DNA from: Aphelenchoides besseyi
Taxonomy: Eukaryota > Nematoda > Chromadorea > Rhabditida > Aphelenchoididae
DNA: 64,000 bases
NCBI GenBank assembly: GCA_024699855.1
Contig: JAMPIQ010000003.1
Location: forward strand, 5,022,001 to 5,086,000
Direction: 5' to 3'
The notes beneath the pieces are model-generated. The model was not told the DNA's origin, made no database searches, and worked only from the letters and a program-made list of their open reading frames with translations. Shown piece by piece: positions 24,737 to 36,519 of this stretch; position 1 is the first letter of the stretch; each line of letters starts with the position of its first letter. A program made the translations under genes and the position numbers.

Positions 24737-25529
24737 ATGGCGTTCGATTTGGCGGCTGCAATTCAAAACGCTAAAGGAAAATTGCAAAACGTGGTGACAA
24801 AGTAAGTTTTCAACTTGAAGTTTATTTCACACGCTTCTTGCAGAGTGACATTACAAGACGGTACGGAGATCGAGGAGAATCGGGGAAAAGACGGAACATT
24901 TCAGCAGGTTGACGGTTTGTTTTCTCCGCATTCGAAGACGCTTCAATGGCAATTTAGACGGCGCTGATGAAAAGCCGGTTATCTCGAATCGAAGACGAAA
25001 AGCCGTAGAGAGAGCTAAACGTTTTGGTTATGTTTTGGATTTAAAACCCGATCTTCAAGTTGCCAGAATATGTCCGAATGTCTTTCTCAGGTTCTTTGTT
25101 CATCATATCATTCAACTTTAACGTTTCAGTAGTCAAGATGTGGTCAATAACTTGGAGCTTTTACGAGCGAACGCCATTAGCCACATTATTAATGCAGGTG
25201 TGGGGATTACAAACGTGTTTCCGAAACAGTTCGTTTACATGAATCTGCACATTCTGGATCTTCCCGACTCAGATATCAAATCCGAATTTCCCCGAGTTCA
25301 TCAGTTCATTCGTGAAGCCGTTAATGGCGGTGGATCGGTTTTGATTCATTGCAATGCGGGTGTTTCACGTTCTGCAGCTCTCGGCATCTCATATTTGATG
25401 CGATATCATGAACTTACATTCGCCGAAGCCCTTCAACAAGTTAAATCCGTTCGCCCGGCCGTCAGACCAAACGACGGATTCTACCGACAACTTCAAGAAT
25501 ACGAGAAAGAAATCCAATCGTCGCAATAA
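24737..25529 (+). CDS. DUSP19: Dual-specificity phosphatase, DUSP19/SKRP1-like
   Basis: Four exons (24737-24801, 24844-24914, 24958-25090, 25130-25529) give 222 residues. The DUSP core holds LDLKPDLQVARICPNVFLSS (compare DLKPDLQLGVIKPWLLLGSQ), general acid D in LDLPDSD, and the catalytic loop HCNAGVSRSAALG. The N-terminal helix (AIQNAKGKLQNVVTKVTLQD) resembles the RNN-LRKQ-TRVTTLTG of DUSP19. In vertebrates it scaffolds and dephosphorylates JNK-pathway kinases. The phases of all introns agree. ATG 24737 is the only start that opens into the first donor. Confidence 0.9.
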
Positions 25530-26082
25530 CAACTCTTTTTCTATGTTTTGGCGAATAAAACCAATAAGTGCACTTTGTTTCAGTGAGTTCATTCTGTCGC
25601 TGCTCGAGAGTTCACTGAACATTCTTTCGGTTGCAAGGCAAATGAGCTCGAAATTGCGCAATAGTCGTGAGTCTATGCAATTCTTTGTTCTAAAGACGAC
25701 TGTCATTTCCTTTTTATTGTTCTCAAAACGCATTATGACGGCAGTTTGTGTACAAAGTGGACGGTTTGTGCTTTTCAGAAAATACCCGTAGCTTGTAAAT
25801 AGAAAACAAAAGCACAATAGTTGACACATCACACGGTTCAATGAAGTAAGTACATAGATAAATAGAATTGCTCGATAATAACATGGAACCGAGAAAAGAC
25901 TCAATTTAACGGACGGAATGTCGAATCAAAGAAAGAACGTTATTAATCAAGGCATTGAATTTCCGTTCAGCAGAAACGGTTGAGCATAGAACCCGAAGAA
26001 AAAACAAGCAAATAGAAGGGACCGAGAGAAAGGAGCGACCATAAAAAAGGACAATAACCCGTGAAGATCATCAGTTGACTTT
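25530..26082. other. Spacer between convergent DUSP19 and Eph receptor
   Basis: AATAAA at about 25553 follows the DUSP19 stop by about 25 bp. Open frames on either strand here are antisense to neighbouring exons or have no family match. Probably 3' UTRs of both genes. Confidence 0.4.
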
Positions 26083-29000
26083 TTAAACAAAGAATCCTTG
26101 ATTTGTGACATCAAGGCGTCCGGATTGAGTTGTTGTGAAATTCGAAGTGAGCCGATTTTTGGGGAGTGAAGTCGAGGCATTTGAAGACGCGTTGGTCACA
26201 GCCGTCTGACTGGTTAACACGGAACTCGTCGAAAGTAACGGAGAACAATTCGTCTTGTTATTTCGTTGAATCGAACGTCCGGCAGACAAACTCGAAGACT
26301 GTTGTTCTTGTTCTGTCTGTTCGATCGCGTGTTGAGAGCAACTGAACGGATTGGCGATTCCATCGTAAACTGGACTATCGATCTCGCTTCTCGACAAACA
26401 ACAAAGGATCTGTTGAGCATTGTAATCAGAAAGTCCGGCTTGAATCAATTCGTTGTACTCAAGTGATCTCAACTGCGAAATCGTTCGAATTCCTCGCTGA
26501 TTGAGTGCTGGCGCACAATGAGTAAGATTACTGAACTGCAGAAAGTCGGCGAGTGTCGGTACTGACAAATCTGTGGGATCGTTTTGTGAGCTAAAAACAT
26601 AAATCAATTGTACATTAATCGAGGCAATTACCGTGCATTCATTCCTGCTGATTTGAAATGATAAGTGATGACGTTTAATTGATGAACCAAATCCTCGAAT
26701 GTCGGTCTCATATGTCTTTCGGTTTCCCAACATCTTAACATCAATTCATGTAAACAAGCGGGTGCATCCATTGGACATGGTAAACGAAATCCGTTCTGAA
26801 TCTCTTGAATGACCTTGTGATTCGTCCAGTCCCAATACGGTCGTTCCCCAAACGCAAGAATCTCCCAGCAAACCACACCGAAACTCCAAACATCAGATGC
26901 AGCAGTATATTTGCCTAAATATACGTATAAATGAAGTACTGAGCTTGAATTTATTGTTTTCATTCTAAATATAACTTACGATGTGATATTGCTTCAGGAG
27001 ACGTCCAACGTATGGGTATTTTGCCTCCTTGTGTTGTGTACTCTTGATCGCCACTTGAACTGACTCCACGACTTAAACCGAAATCCGCGATTTTGCATGT
27101 AAGTCGATCATCAACGAGAACGTTACGAGCCGCTAAGTCACGATGCACGTAGCCTTTGCCAGTCAAATAGGACATTCCCTGCGCTACATCGCACATCATT
27201 TGTACCAATTGTAACATGCAAAGACGACCGTTATCGTTTGCCCGAAGAAATTGATCCAATGAACCGTTTAGCATGTATTCTGTCAAAATCATTGCCGGTT
27301 CCGATTTTGTCACAACTCCAACAAGATGAATGACCTACAAATATCAAATAAGCGACTTGTTTCTCTGTCATTGCCTACGTTCGGATGATCGAATTGACCC
27401 ATGATTGATGCCTGAATAGTTAATTACTAATTAATTCGTCTCCCGGTCTCTAATTACCTCCATCAGAAAATCGGATCTTGCTTTTAATGAGCTTCCGGGC
27501 AATAAGGTCTTAACAGCGACAATTTGTTGCACAATTCCACCGTACATATTTTCGACTTTCAAGCGCCCACAACAAACGGATCCAAATTCACCGGCTCCAA
27601 TCGTTCTGGTTACTTCAACGGATTCGGGAGCGATTTCATTTGCAAACTCCGCCAATGCTTCTTGAGGATCTTCATACGTTGTTGGATCAACATAAGATCG
27701 AAAACGTTCAGTAGCGACAGAAAGCTGACGACAAGTACCGTAGGCGGGAATTAACGGAACATTGACTGAAACAGAAGAATCAGATACATCAACGAGTTCA
27801 ACAAACGTTTTCGCGTATAATCCGATTGAAAAGCAGAGAAGTTGCTTTTTCCTAATTGCCCATAATCGGGTGTCATTGAACCTAAACTGCGAAAGTCCGC
27901 GATTGTTGGATTACAACAACAAACCAGGTTTGTAGTTATCCAGAACATCCAAATCACTTTGGTGTTTGCCTTTTGATAAAGTTCGTTGATGGACAATTAC
28001 GACCAACATAAAAGCGCAAATGAGAGCAATAACGAGAATTACGCCGATAATAAGTCCCGCATCTTGACTTATTTGTATTGGAAACCCGCTTTCGTTCTCT
28101 CTAGTATGAACTGGGGGTACTGCCACTTGAATTGTGTGATTGGTTGATGTTTCGACCGGAATGCACGGTTGATCAATAGAAGTGCCAAAGGGTCGATAGA
28201 AACTCGTATCGCATTCACAGAACGTCGACGAAAGAGCGGTAGCAAACGATCGCTCGGGACATCGACGGCACTCGCCATTTCCAGCTTTCTGTTTGTATGA
28301 ACCCACTCCACAAGCTAAACAGCAAAAAAAATAAAACGAATTTTATTCCTCGACTTACGAGCACAAGTGTTGGTTGATCGTGATTCAATGTACCCGGCGT
28401 TACATTCACACTCTCCGGTCAAAAGCTGCCAAGTGCCATCTGATTTGCATAAAGAAATGGGACGCTTGAAATTGGCTGATGATACGGCTAAAAACGAAAA
28501 GCTTTTTAAACGATCATACGTGATTGAACATACTGGCATTTTGAGCACAATCGCCGGTAACCTTTTGGACGGCATGTAAATCAGCTCCAGCGACTGTTCT
28601 TGGAAATGTTGTCAAGAAGGCGGTTGTTGCAGCACACACTTCATAGTACACCTTTAAACATTCAGTTGTCTCATTATATCTTTTTGGCTACAAACCTTGA
28701 TGTATAGAATTGAAGTACAAGCGCCTTCGTCCTTAATGGCAAAATGGACCGTCGGAGCATTGGGCGCGTAACTGGATGTCTGCACAAACACTTGACTTTT
28801 CTCGTCATTCTTCGGCGATATTGTATCAACAAATTCCCAGCGTTCGTCTTCATGCCAATTAGTTTGGGGCAACGTCTCATCTCGTTTTATTGGCAACGCA
28901 TATAATTTAAGTGTTTCTTTGCATGTCGTTCGAGCTGACGGAATGTCTTGGCATTGTTTCATTGTGAACTTGATCTCAAAATGCAATCGCCACGCTTCAC

Positions 29001-29307
29001 CTCGATCAATACGCGGAAGAAGTAGCCAGTTCTCGAGTTTTCCATGTTCAATCATGCACGTGGCAAAAGCTTGATGATTGAGGTTGAGTGATTCAGAACG
29101 ATATGTTTCTTCTTGCCATTCATCTCCGCTCTCTTGATTTGAATGCACACGCCAATTTAGCTCGGAAGTTGCATTCAATGTGTCAAGTAGATAAACTAAA
29201 TCGATTCTATTATATCGCTAGTTATTCTCTTGTTTACCTCTTTCTGCGCTGATTACGGAGAACCAAATCGTTGTAGTCAAAAAAAGAACAAATCTGAAGG
29301 GTAACAT
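26083..29307 (-). CDS. Eph receptor tyrosine kinase (VAB-1-like) without fibronectin repeats
   Basis: Start at 29307 with signal peptide [20 protein letters not shown], then the ephrin-binding domain ([60 protein letters not shown]), a sushi/EGF-like Cys region ([40 protein letters not shown]), and a transmembrane helix ([20 protein letters not shown]). Then juxtamembrane [10 protein letters not shown] with both regulatory tyrosines, kinase motifs [38 protein letters not shown], a SAM domain (near 26600-26400), and a C-terminal FFV that could bind PDZ domains. Only about 35 residues separate the last Cys of the EGF region from the membrane helix, in one continuous exon, so both FN3 domains are missing. 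Kinase residues are intact. Confidence 0.92.
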
Positions 29308-30218
29308 GTTTCTCGTAAGTGCTCTCAATGTGAATGCCAACTCATTACCAACTTCGTGGAGACTGAAAACAATCGACTTATGAGCTTAATGGCCAAACAC
29401 GTAACAACGAACTTGAACGCTGGGAAATGGTCGAAGATTGCAAATAACCGCAAGACAAATTGATTTGCGTGCGCGAAAATTGGCCGCAGTTCACGACTTC
29501 GAACGTGTCGCACCAAAACAAAACGCGATGGATCGGCGGAAATCTGAAACCTCAACAGATAATCTCGTTCGGTCTTTTTGACGGCGCCGCGCTCGAAAAT
29601 CAAATTTGCGGGTTTTGGCCGGCGGGAACGACGCGTAAAATAACCAGCGATCGAACGTCGTCAATCGGAATTGCACTTATGATGTGCATCAAAAACAGTC
29701 GCCAGCAAGGTCGGTCAACGCGTGGCGACCGAAATGCCGCACGAAGTTAATTAGAGAAGAAACGCCAACGCGGCCAATGCATGTGTTCAACAAGTCAACG
29801 CTTTTCATTTCGACTGTTCGGCGCCGGAACTGCGCATTGTCCGAAACACAAAATTGAAGGGCGGAAACCGTGTGGCCGGTCAGCGGATTCGATTGGAACG
29901 CACGGATTAAGGCGTCCGCACAAATCAACAGTAATTAAACGAATCGACCACAAAACAAATTCACGCAATTTAAATTCGCACGACGAATTTGCAATCCAAA
30001 TAAGTGAATCCGCTCGTTGTGTACCTGCGCGGGTCCCTAAACTCGCGGATCGCGGTTTCGTGGTCAATAACCGAAACAACAACAAAAGGAGGTCACTGAA
30101 TGAACATTCCCAAAACACACAACCAAAGTCCTCGCGACCAAATGGACTTGTGCTTATTATCGTGAGGTCATTCAGCGGAATGCCAAACACAATACAAAAA
30201 TGATGCACGCGCCAATTG

Positions 30219-30460
30219 TCATAAAAACACGCGAAGAATCTTTCCGCTGATTAAACTCGTGCCCCTTTGCGTCTTTTGGATCTCGTCTTTCAGGTGGAAA
30301 GAAGCGCGCGATCTTTCAGCTCCACAAATCCATGGATCGCCATCCAAGAAAAGATGGGAGGTTGGTCGCGGGGCGGCATATAAATGAACGAATAGAATTA
30401 GAGCGATGAAGCCAATTAGCAAGATGACAAGGACCATTTTTTTGTTTGTTGCCGCGCGAT
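30219..30460 (-). CDS. Candidate exon with a signal-anchor helix, unknown protein
   Basis: After a CTTTTTAG acceptor near 30461 the frame encodes ATNKK, a strong hydrophobic helix (MVLVILLIGFIALILFVHLY), and a 50-residue tail with DGDPWICGAERSRASF before a stop at 30219. The helix plus basic N-flank looks like a real membrane segment. No upstream exon is assigned with confidence. It may be chance. Confidence 0.25.
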
Positions 30461-30887
30461 CTAAAAAGCAAGCCGCGGAGTTTGCGTTCTCAATACAAAG
30501 TCGTAAAAGTGCCAAACGATCGCCGTCTGATAGCCGAAACCAACGAAAAATGGTCGTGGATCGCGTTGTTTGTTAATCAGAATTCCGTAACCGCCACGAA
30601 TCGTAAACGGATTTTCGAGTGCTCTCAAACACGAACTTCCACCGTTTTGCCAATACAGAACCCCACCAAAGTGCTGGCTGACCATCAGAAGCGTCGGAGG
30701 TCAACGTAAAATATTAAAACGAGAAAACGTTGACGGCGACATTTCTCGAGTTGTGTAGCTAATCAAATGGAAAAATCTTAAAAATCGACACGCTTAAGAA
30801 CAACGAAAAAACGCAACGACAGAGGGACGAATAACGACCGTTAAAAAAAGTTTCGCTTCAGATGTCCGCCTTTTCAAGGCCGAAAAA

Positions 30888-31262
30888 TCAAAACGCCTCG
30901 AGGTCGATAAGCCGAAAAGAAAGGCGAGTCATCAGCAATGCGCACAAGATGGATAGACAGTCGAGAATGTTGTCGACAGGTACTCTTAACATGCCGATTT
31001 GCCATTCAACGCAGAATGCCAAGTTCTCGTACGCGTGTTTTCGGCGCTTGTGACTCATTTCAACGATTGACCTTTGACCATCACACTCCAGAACGAGCAG
31101 ATGAGCAGCGACGGCCGTAAACCAGACGATCGCAATTACAATTAAAGAGCCAAGGTGGAAAACAGTCGGAACGTGTGTGTATGGGGGATAAACAAGAAAA
31201 CTAAAAAGGATTAGCGGTTGCGACGAGGTCATGCCGGAAATAACGGCGAGAAGACATTCCAC
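30888..31262 (-). CDS. Candidate membrane-protein exon, unknown
   Basis: An open frame of 124 codons with a hydrophobic stretch LIVIAIVWFTAVAAHLLVL followed by a basic patch (SHKRRKH) and a second hydrophobic stretch LSILCALLM. A TTTTTAG acceptor lies near 31209. No family recognised; supported only by composition and one splice signal. Confidence 0.2.
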   Translation of the reverse strand: MECLLAVISGMTSSQPLILFSFLVYPPYTHVPTVFHLGSLIVIAIVWFTAVAAHLLVLECDGQRSIVEMSHKRRKHAYENLAFCVEWQIGMLRVPVDNILDCLSILCALLMTRLSFRLIDLEAF

Positions 31263-31518
31263 TGCGACGCGCGTTTATCGTTTGACCGCTCGTAAACTGG
31301 CAAATCATTACGCCAAATCACACAGTCGACCCTAAAATACATCAGCGGCCAAAAACAAGCCGGAAATGTGATCGCGAAGTTAAACCGAAGAATACGCCTT
31401 CTGCCGCTCTTGCGATTTCTGGCGACAATTCGAGTGGACTCTTACATCTTGCGCATTTAACCGTTCCTACCCTCCCGTCCATTAGTGCTTTTTCCCAACT
31501 CCAAATGGCAATCGGGTA

Positions 31519-31960
31519 TTACAAGAGGAAACGTTTCAAAGACTTCTCAACCATCGAAATGCTGTCAAAAGTTAAAGCCAACGACTCGGTCAGTTTGACC
31601 CCGGGGATTAATTGTAGAAGTGACTCGAAGACGTTTGTGGAATAAAAACCACGAGGAGAAGTGTCAAGATGCGTTGGTTTTTGAAGGTGCCAACTTTCTT
31701 GATTCAAAAGCTGTACGCCGCCATCGTGTGAATGAAATGAGTCGCGAGGAATTGGGCGATCATTCGGCCCGTTACACAACCAAACTTGCCGCCGGGCCGC
31801 TGGTGGTCGTGAGAATTCGAGAAGAGAGTCGCGCAATCGAAAATGAGCCACGAATCCGCTCATCACTCCCGTTGTATTCTGTCGGCTTCTAATTTGAATA
31901 ATCGCCACCAAGGCCACCACCACACCCACGAGGACAAAGTCCCGGAACAGCTAAAGCGCA
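31519..31960 (-). CDS. Candidate terminal exon of a single-pass membrane protein
   Basis: A GCTTTAG acceptor at about 31950 opens a frame with a membrane helix (FVLVGVVVALVAIIQI) flanked by RSRQ, then ~110 residues of soluble tail ending at 31519. The helix-then-basic order fits a cytoplasmic tail. Together with the Cys-rich frame at 33343-33600 on the same strand it could form a receptor-like gene; the lin exons between them were not found. Unrecognised. Confidence 0.3.
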
Positions 31961-33342
31961 AGATTGGTCAAGAGGAGACAATACGCAAAAGCCTTAAGAA
32001 AGACTTGGAATTTTAATCGTATTGCGGGTCGGCAAGTTTGTTGTGAAGCCAACGCAGACCGGACTTTAATTTCATTAAACTCGTTTGAATTCGCGGCTCA
32101 ATTTCCGCTCCCAACGCCTTCAGTTTACAGCAGCAACAGCCGCAGAACGAATTCAAGTGCCGTTGGGTCCCTTGAGTTGGTTATCCGATCAGCCGAATGT
32201 CGCGGCTTCTCATCACGGTTTTCTAATTCGGACGAGGGCGGAAGCAACAACTTCGAGAAATTAGCCTCACTGCTTCGACGACCTCCGGCGACAAATTCGC
32301 CGCTCACCTCATTTTCTCGCGCGCACGGCACGTCACCACGAGGTCGAAGGAAAATTTTTTTTGTTTTACACGATAACTTTACAACGAACAAGAAGAAAGA
32401 AAATCGCTGCGTCAACAGAACTTGGAATCCTACGAAAACGGTTGACTGCGTTTATTGTTTGAACGTCGCAATTTAGCGTCAAACGATTTTCTGTCCATTT
32501 GGCTGAAGTAGATCGTTGAGAAGCGAAGGACCGGTTGACAATGGACTGACACTTTCAGATCGTTGCCAAAATTTCTCGAAGCGGTAAAAAATTTATGAAG
32601 CAGAAAATTTTAACCAACCGGAAGGCCTCAACCAAAAGTCCAATGGTAGAAACATGCGCGTGAAAAAATGGCAAACAGGCGTCTCAATCGAGCGAAATTG
32701 AGCTTCAATGGCCATTTGGTTTTCACACATCGCAACACACGAAGTGTTAAACCGCCTCCAAGTGGCTCTTTTAGTCACTTTCTTCGATTGCCACCGATTG
32801 GATCGGCCAAGAGAGAGGTTCGCAGTTTGTTTGCGGCCAACATGCTCGTTTTTCAAATTCACGCCTTCTTACAACCGCACTTTCGTATCCCGCCGCGTTC
32901 GAATCGCGCAGTTCATATCGAGACCAAGCGGTAACATGAAAAAGAGACGCAATGACCGATCAAATTGAATGAGCCGAAAAGTGTGAAAGCAGGTTACTCA
33001 AGAGTCTTATCAAAACGCAAACACAAAGCCCATTAATTCGATAAAGACGAACGCGCGAAGACTCTCGAGATTACAAACTGATCGACAGCAAACGAGATCT
33101 TGAGAATCAACAACGTAGATTCGAGGATCTGACGCCGAGTCGCTCATTAAGCGTCCCGCAGCGCAACTCTCAAATCCCGTCGTGTTGCATGACGAACGTC
33201 GAACCGTGAAAAGCCGGAAGAAAGGACAACGTTTGATATTCCCGAGGCGACAAATTCTCTTGAAGTGCGCTTAAAAACAAGTCCGATGGTTTCCGTTTGT
33301 TAACTCCAAGACAACAACGTGTGTCCACTCAAACGACCAATT

Positions 33343-33600
33343 CTAAAGTGCGAAACGGGAAACAAAAGTCGCGCAGAAAACAAAACACCCGGTAGTGCCG
33401 ATTTGCAGCGGTTGGTCGCATCGATTGTTGTTTGCTTCGCAGTTGATGGCCACTATTTCCGCCCGATTCATCACGTTTGGACAGTCGCCAACCGTAAAGC
33501 AAATATACTCGGGGTCGAAGGGTGTGAATTTCCGTTCGCAATGTGATCTTCCCTCATACCAACTGCTTTCTATTCGGAAAAAAACCAAATGACCAAAACA
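33343..33600 (-). CDS. Candidate cysteine-rich extracellular exon
   Basis: After a CCGAATAG acceptor (about 33575) the frame reads ESSWYEGRSHCERKFTPFDP, then CFTVGDC, INCEANNNRCDQPLQIGTTG and CFVFC: seven cysteines in about 60 residues, typical of a small secreted module. It is on the same strand as the membrane exon at 31.5-32.0 kb. No family assigned; the antisense strand is also open here, which lowers confidence. Confidence 0.3.
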   Translation of the reverse strand, partial: CFGHLVFFRIESSWYEGRSHCERKFTPFDPEYICFTVGDCPNVMNRAEIVAINCEANNNRCDQPLQIGTTGCFVFCATFVSRFAL

Positions 33601-34207
33601 AGGCAATACGATCATGTTAATCAAAAACTAGGGTGGAGCTTCTTCGAACTATGTCCTCTTTATATCCCTGGGGTGACGTTTCACGATAAGACGAGAGTCG
33701 AGCAAAGTGGTTCTCGTTTCCTCAACTTTTCCGACAGAATTGGAAGTTTCAATGCGCGCGCGATGTAAGTGACGGACCAAAAAAGTCGAACCGTTGGAGC
33801 GAAGTGTCCAAAAAACGTTTGAATTTTAAAACTCCTGTGGTCAATGGACGAAGAATTGAAACTTTCATCTGACAAATTGCGTTTGCTGACAATCGATAAA
33901 CGCCAACTGACACGTTGTTATGAACAAATGTAATCGACCGAAGTGCAAATTGACTCAACGAAACTTCTTTTCTCGAAATGAAGTCTTGAAGCTTTGAAAT
34001 TGGAGAATCTGACGCCGATCAATTCAACGAAGCGATTTCCTAGCACCTCTTCATTGATATGTGAACGAGAAGAACTTTGTGGAATCTTCTTGTTTGGTTA
34101 CAGAACAACAACGTTCGTGTTAGTTGTTATCACCTTCATACCTAGACCGCACCATCATAAAATTAAAATCTTCTAAAAAAACAACTTCCTTACCAACTTT
34201 TCTTCTA

Positions 34208-34268
34208 CAGGGTGGTTAAAAATGAACTCCCACTTTTTTTCCCGAAAAAAATTTTTGAAATGAAAAAT
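34208..34268 (+). repeat. Left terminal inverted repeat of the DD41D element
   Basis: Starts CAGGGTGGTTAAAAATGAAC; pairs with 35524-35583 with one single-base length difference in the CCCG/CCG tract. Confidence 0.93.
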
Positions 34269-34314
34269 CGGTCTGTTTTCATTTCGAGATCACAATTTAT
34301 TAACAGTAATGAGT

Positions 34315-35492
34315 TCATCGGATTTCCACTTGTCCCCCTTGTCGATCCAGGCAGGTTTGAAGTCGCCGATGATAGTTGGCCATGACTCGTTCGCGCATTG
34401 GTCGATCTTGTCTTAATTGGTCGGCGACTTCAACAATTGCCGTCCTCAACTCGTCGAGCGTTCTGGGACGCTGATCCGTGTTGAATATTCGGCCTTTCAT
34501 GTAACCCCAAAGCCAGAAATCACATGGTGTGAGATCTGGAGATCGAGGTGGCCAAGCCGCGGGTGATGGATGGGCACGGGTTCCTCTTCCAATCCACCGC
34601 CCCGGGAATTCACGATCGAGCAAAGTCAGAACGTTGTTCCCAATATGACACGGGGCGCCATCTTGTTGGAACAAGATGTTGTGGAAATTGGGCCAACCCC
34701 TAAGGGTTGGCAGGATCTCGTTAACCAGGGTTTGTTCCAACCACTGGGAGTTGATTCCCCGTTGACCGGCTGATGGTTCCCAAAAAATTGGGCCAATCAC
34801 GCCTTCAATGCCAACGCCCATCCACACCGTCACTTTCGGGGAGGGAAAACGACAGGTATCGAACCAATGCGGGTTGGAATCTGCCCACATGATCCAATCG
34901 TGCCGATTCACACCCCCATCCAAATGAAAGTGGGCTTCATCGGTGAATAACAAGTTATTCAACCGATCCGGATCAGCCGCCAGACGCATCAACTCGTCTC
35001 GGGCAAAATTCATTCGCGTGGCGGGATCTGGAGCGTCGAGAGCGTGTGCCATCTGAAGATGGTAGGGACGCATCTTCAGGTTTTCTTTGAGGATAAGCTG
35101 GAGTGTGCTTCGTGACATCTGAGTGGTTGGCTCGTCTTCTCCATCACCACTGGGTCCAATAATGAACGGATTGCGCTTCGTTGAAAGATGAGGGTTGGCC
35201 GCGAACGCTTCTCGAACATCTTCAATTGCTTCTGCGTTTCGAACACGCCTAAAGGGCAATGAAAAAAAAGCAAAACTCGAACTCACTTGGACTTGTGCAT
35301 ACCGCGCTCGCCGTGCACTGAACCAGTGGCGTAGAAGTTTTCCACCCATTTTTGGATGATTTTGCGATCGGGGTTACGAGCATCATCATCTCCGGCATCA
35401 CGACGAATTCGTTTGACAAACATGACGTAACAGTACGCCTCCTCAATGAACACACCAACAAACTATGCTTTTTCTTGAGCACTGTAGCCCAT
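34315..35492 (-). pseudogene. Mariner-type transposase with an intron and one premature stop
   Basis: Exons 35287-35492 and 34315-35248 with a 38-bp intron (GTGAGT...CTTTAG) give 380 codons. Catalytic triad: D in FTDEAHFH, D in LFQQDGAPCH, and D in WPPRSPDLTPCDFW; 41 residues lie between the second and third Asp, hence DD41D. A TAG at 35463-35465 interrupts codon 10 of the longest model; the next in-frame Met (MFVKRIRRDAG) lies further on, so a shortened protein lacking part of the N-terminal DNA-binding region could still be made. All later codons are open. The intron is unusual for this class. Confidence 0.85.
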
Positions 35493-35523
35493 AACGATTT
35501 AACAAAACTAACCGATTTTTCCA

Positions 35524-35583
35524 ATTTTTCATTTCAAAAATTTTTTTCGGAAAAAAAGTGGGAGTTCATTTTTAACCACCCTG
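35524..35583 (-). repeat. Right terminal inverted repeat of the DD41D element
   Basis: Reverse complement of 34208-34268 apart from one indel; followed directly by the TA duplication. Confidence 0.93.
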
Positions 35584-35670
35584 TAGATTCCGAATCCCAA
35601 ATAAAATTTCAACCTTACAAAGCTCATTGTCCCGAAAAAATGCATCTTTTGCGGTTGTTGAAAAGTCAAC

Positions 35671-35737
35671 ATTTATTGGCCGAGTGGTTTTTTGGTTTGA
35701 TTGGAGTCAGTTAGATGCGGGTTCGATTCTTACAGTG
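35671..35737 (+). other. Degenerate tRNA-like sequence with A-box and B-box matches
   Basis: TGGCCGAGTGGTTT (A-box of Leu/Ser tRNAs) begins near 35676 and GGTTCGATTCT (B-box) near 35720, at tRNA spacing. The T stem does not pair well and no acceptor stem is visible, so it is not a functional tRNA. It may be a tRNA relic or SINE head. Confidence 0.35.
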
Positions 35738-36519
35738 TATATATCGCTACTTTACGGTCTATAATTTGAATATCACCACTTTCGCATATTTTCTTTAGAT
35801 ATAATTTGTTTATTTGTTTGAGTTCAGGATTTGAGTCTTTTGAACTATTCGAAAACCCAATTGACTGTCGCTAAGTTCCGTAAATACTAATGATATGTCG
35901 AGAAAATTTCAAGGACTTACCGCGGTGCGTTTTCTTCATTCAGTTTATGAGCTTATTTTTAAGATTTTGATTGACGAGTTTGTGGACAAAAGTGAATTGG
36001 CCGGATATTAAACTTCAAAAGTATTCGTTTGTCTAATTGGTTTATGGTTTTCGTTTTTACGGTTGTGTGAGACACTTTCGATTAACTGTAAGTTCTAATG
36101 AAGTTGCTGATAAGTTTGTTTTTGTTTTAGGTCGTTCACTGAGTTAAGTTGCAAATTTATCGTTTCTTCTTCGTCGACGAATTCGTGGATCATTGATATT
36201 CGAATTTAATATGTAGTTTTAGCAAATAAACTATGCGATTGTATTGAGTTTCGACTTTTATGATTACTCTATACCAAATCATAGGAATTCAATCGTTGTC
36301 TTATGCTTAAAATTCTTATACCCCGAAACTCAAAACCGTTCGATAGTTTAACGCACAAGTGCGAGTGTTTCATAGTCGTCGTATGTTGCGCATTGGTTAT
36401 TTCGTGACTTCTAGCTCACTTATGAATGCCGGGCATGGTCGTTATCCACAGGTCATCTTGCTTTCACTTCCATTCCTTTAATCTCACCATTGTTTTGAAG
36501 TAGTGCTTTTTGCGTTTCT
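35738..36519. other. AT-rich spacer
   Basis: I see no gene, repeat or RNA in this stretch. Confidence 0.3.

Larger units (their letters stand above)
29308..34205. other. Large gene-poor region upstream of the Eph receptor
   Basis: Nearly 5 kb in which I recognise no protein family. Candidate minus-strand exons are listed separately (30219-30460, 30888-31262, 31519-31960, 33343-33600). Plus-strand frames such as 31964-32476 (170 codons, compositionally simple) have no family match. The region could be an Eph promoter/enhancer, or hold one or more fast-evolving membrane proteins. Confidence 0.3.
34206..35585 (-). mobile_element. Complete Tc1/mariner-superfamily element, DD41D type
   Basis: Element 34208-35583 is flanked by TA dinucleotides (34206-34207 and 35584-35585), the superfamily's target duplication. 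Terminal inverted repeats of about 60 bp (34208-34268 and 35524-35583) begin CAGGGTGGTTAAAAATGAAC and differ by one inserted base. It encodes one transposase on the minus strand. The near-perfect repeats and nearly open frame suggest recent activity. Confidence 0.93.

Noticed and set aside
25389..25904. A 171-codon minus-strand frame
   Set aside because: Mostly antisense to the DUSP19 catalytic exon; composition is random.
31964..32476. 170-codon plus-strand frame in the gene-poor region
   Set aside because: Ser/Arg/Asn-rich with no domain, no splice signals and no start context; likely chance.
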